From positions 1-64,000 of the forward strand of contig JASTVH010000006.1 of the NCBI GenBank assembly GCA_042862465.1: a stretch of 64,000 bases of DNA. The letters are read 5' to 3'. The notes under the pieces were generated by a model, which did not search any database, was not told the DNA's origin, and worked only from the letters and a program-made list of their open reading frames with translations. Every line of letters begins with the position of its first letter. Within the stretch, counting starts at the first letter, position 1. The stretch comes from JASTVH01 sp042862465 (GTDB taxonomy: Bacteria; Pseudomonadota; Gammaproteobacteria; Pseudomonadales; Oleiphilaceae). Positions 62,621-64,000 of the stretch are shown here, one piece after another. Both the position numbers and the translations under genes were made by a program.

Positions 62621-62841
62621 TGGGTTTCCCAAGTCTCCAGCCCGTTCTTCACGTAGATTTTCCAGCTGAAGCGGCCAGTATTGTTGACGCCGTGGGTGGA
62701 CCGCACAATCTTGTCGTGCTGCCAGCGCTGGCGATACGAATCTTTCCAGTCACGACTCTGCTCGCAAGTCGTGCCGTGACCGTTCGAGAACGGCTCGCGC
62801 TTTTTCCTGAAGTAATTCAGCTTGTCGATGAAATGGCTCAT
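62621..62841 (-). pseudogene. narG: Duplicate 5' fragment of narG, degenerate
   Basis: The minus strand from ATG 62841 repeats the first ~74 codons of narG, then leaves the match at about 62621. The first ~19 codons are nearly identical in DNA to the intact gene; beyond that differences accumulate. HGVNCTGSC of NarG has become HGVNNTGRF, losing both FS0 cysteines here. The frame then runs into unrelated sequence and stops near 62506. It cannot encode a working subunit. Confidence 0.9.
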
Positions 62842-63070
62842 GGTCTCTCTCCAGACACTCCTTGCGGCGCACGCTGAAGTGGGTTGGGGTGCGCCGCGCC
62901 GTAATTCGATACAAGGCCATTTTGCGGCTGGGAAAAGTGAAAATCTGCGGGGTTACCACGAGATAGACGGCGATTACCTAGTAGGGGGTAGAGGGGTGTA
63001 TTCCGGCTGGGGGGGGGATGGGAGGGAGTGGTTAGGAGTGAGGAGGTGAGGGGAGGCATGCTTGGGCGGA
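62842..63070. repeat. Duplicate of the narG upstream control region
   Basis: From TGGTCTCTCTCCAGACACTC through GTGAGGAGGTGAGG this stretch matches 59875-60085 with only a few differences. It keeps the NarL-like 7-2-7 site (TACCTAG-TA-GGGGGTA, 62976-62991). More diverged similarity continues to the next repeat at 63129. It lies upstream of narK on the opposite strand and may be the original shared nar control region. Confidence 0.85.
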
Positions 63071-63128
63071 TGCAACAAACCTGATTGAGGGGGTTAGCGT
63101 TTGTTTAGCCACCGCCGTTTGAACAGAA

Positions 63129-63235
63129 CATCCCCTCTCCCGATCCGGGAGAGGGCCAGGGTGAGGGTGGCGCTGGAAGCGCCTGGACAATATCCCCCTC
63201 ACCCCAACCCCTCTCCCCGGAGGGGCGAGGGGCTC
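63129..63235. repeat. Intergenic palindromic repeat, CCCTCTCCC family, copy 4
   Basis: CCCCTCTCCCGATCCGGGAG, then AGGGCCAGGGTGAGGG, with inner GCGCTGGAAGCGCC, and CCCCTCACCCCAACCCCTCT at the right ending GGGGCGAGGGGCT. Confidence 0.8.
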
Positions 63236-63298
63236 AAAGGTGCGGCCGGGTAAGTTGGTTGAGGGCGTAGCGTTTAGGCACCGCCATCCGCAAGGAAC

Positions 63299-63450
63299 AT
63301 TCCCTCTCCCCTCCGTGGGAGAGGGCCAGGGTGAGGGGGAGCGCCGTGAGGCGCCGAGGACCTGTCATTGCAAAAGTCTTATCTGGCGAGGCTCCCGCCT
63401 CGGTCCCCCTCACCCCAACCCCTCTCCCGCGGAGGGGAGAGGAGCTCCAA
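63299..63450. repeat. Intergenic palindromic repeat, CCCTCTCCC family, copy 5
   Basis: CCCTCTCCCCTCCGTGGGAG, then AGGGCCAGGGTGAGGGGG, with inner GCGCCGTGAGGCGCC, and CCCCTCACCCCAACCCCTCT at the right ending GGGGAGAGGAGCTC. It is in tandem with copy 4. Confidence 0.8.
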
Positions 63451-63593
63451 GGAGAGAGCGGAGAACCATGATCACCGAACGTACCTATGACTCCACAAGC
63501 TGGATAAGGAGGCACAACACCAACCGCTTCCCCTCACTCCTCACCTCTATACCCCCATCCCCAACGGCCGGAGGTATCCCCCAGTTCTACCTA

Positions 63594-63638
63594 AGGGGTA
63601 GCCACCCGACTGCACCGGGGTATTTTGACTTTTATCAA
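63594..63638 (+). promoter_or_regulatory. narK promoter sites: NarL-like heptamer and FNR/DNR box
   Basis: TTGACTTTTATCAA at 63625-63638 is a near-perfect FNR/DNR box, 68 bases before the narK start. AGGGGTA at 63594-63600 is, on the other strand, TACCCCT, a full match to the NarL heptamer TACYYMT. A TAATCG hexamer at 63664 could serve as -10. The layout predicts induction by low oxygen and nitrate. Confidence 0.65.
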
Positions 63639-63705
63639 ATCTCAAAAATGACCCCCCATGAGGTAATCGATACCGAATCAGCTAGTCACGACGGGGGTTA
63701 CCATC

Positions 63706-64000
63706 ATGCTGAGCGAAAAAGAGTACAACCCGCCGAAAGCCCACAAAGCCTTGGCGATGTCGACCTTGGCCTTCACCACGTGCTTTGCGGTGTGGACCAT
63801 CTTCTCCATCATCGGGGTCAAGATTAAACAGGAGCTGGGTCTTTCCGAGACCGAGTTTGGCCTGTTGGTCGCGACGCCCGTTCTGACCGGCTCTATCAGC
63901 CGTATCTTCCTGGGGATCTGGACCGAGCGCTTCGGCGGCCGGCTGGTCTTCACGGTTCTGATGCTGGCCACGTCCGTGGCTGTCTATCTGCTCTCATCGG
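63706..64000 (+). CDS. narK: Nitrate/nitrite transporter NarK, N-terminal part (runs off right edge)
   Basis: The start ATG 63706 opens MLSEKEYNPPKAHKALAMST. The first helices of a major-facilitator NarK follow: LAFTTCFAVWTIFSIIGVKI, then LGLSETEFGLLVATPVLTGS and the loop LGIWTERFGGRLVF (MFS motif A-like). Ninety-eight residues are seen of an expected 400 to 450, or about 900 if it is a NarK1-NarK2 fusion. It is divergent from narG across the duplicated region. Confidence 0.92.
   Translation, partial: MLSEKEYNPPKAHKALAMSTLAFTTCFAVWTIFSIIGVKIKQELGLSETEFGLLVATPVLTGSISRIFLGIWTERFGGRLVFTVLMLATSVAVYLLSS

Noticed and set aside
62506..62841. The narG duplicate as a second functional nitrate reductase
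   Set aside because: Only about 74 codons match, both FS0 cysteines are lost and the rest is unrelated sequence.

Overview
The window looks like a chromosomal segment of a GC-rich gammaproteobacterial denitrifier, probably of a marine or haloalkaliphilic type such as Marinobacter or its relatives. That placement rests on gene content and codon use only; there is no rRNA or tRNA to support it. It carries a complete clade-I nitrous oxide reductase operon (nosRZDFYL, 9.4-17.3 kb), a complete membrane nitrate reductase operon with a parvulin foldase (narGHJI plus PpiC, 52.1-59.9 kb), the start of a NarK transporter at the right edge, a DNR-type Crp/Fnr regulator and moaB. No nitrite or NO reductase genes lie inside the window.

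Left part (1-9.4 kb) is rearranged. An IS3-family end interrupts an apolipoprotein N-acyltransferase gene. That gene follows the C-terminal half of an RND efflux pump, which is fused directly to the N-terminal third of a dimethylglycine-dehydrogenase-like flavoprotein with no mobile element at the join. Next come an outer-membrane porin, an FMN-binding protein and a PepSY membrane protein behind a Fur-box-like palindrome, a periplasmic DsrE-like protein, and an IS1380-family element with a frameshifted transposase. The nos operon follows, headed by a TTGAC-N4-GTCAA box placed for class II activation. It is followed two bases later by a SOS-response-associated (YedK/HMCES) gene.

The 18-31 kb region is mostly housekeeping: solute-binding proteins, a cation/calcium exchanger, a CPA1 antiporter, ArfB, a YebC-family protein, a PAS chemoreceptor and metabolic enzymes. 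It also holds a PRPP-synthetase-like gene next to an AMP-phosphorylase-like gene.

The most unusual region is 31.4-51 kb. It holds two minus-strand modules, each with a nitrate/sulfonate/taurine-type ABC importer. Module A (31.4-42.3 kb) joins the importer, a cytochrome c, a Sco protein and an extra membrane protein to a GntR regulator co-transcribed with an AprA-like flavoprotein. Behind that lie an AprB-like ferredoxin, a HEAT-repeat protein, FdxA, a DUF971 protein and a YeiH-type putative sulfate exporter. I know of no described pathway with this composition; oxidation of an imported sulfur compound is my inference. Module B (45.3-51 kb) combines an importer with a membrane desaturase/hydroxylase-like protein and a TIM-barrel isomerase, divergent from a metallo-beta-lactamase-fold hydrolase. 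Between them sits a moaB-dnr-DGC-'RNR alpha-like' operon.

The right end shows a duplication. The 5' end of narG and its upstream control region recur at 62.6-63.1 kb, with a degenerate coding part and a nearly identical non-coding part. Between the two copies are three compact genes I do not recognise. Three families of palindromic intergenic repeats are scattered through the window, including a tandem array of about 197-bp units at 51.1-52.0 kb.
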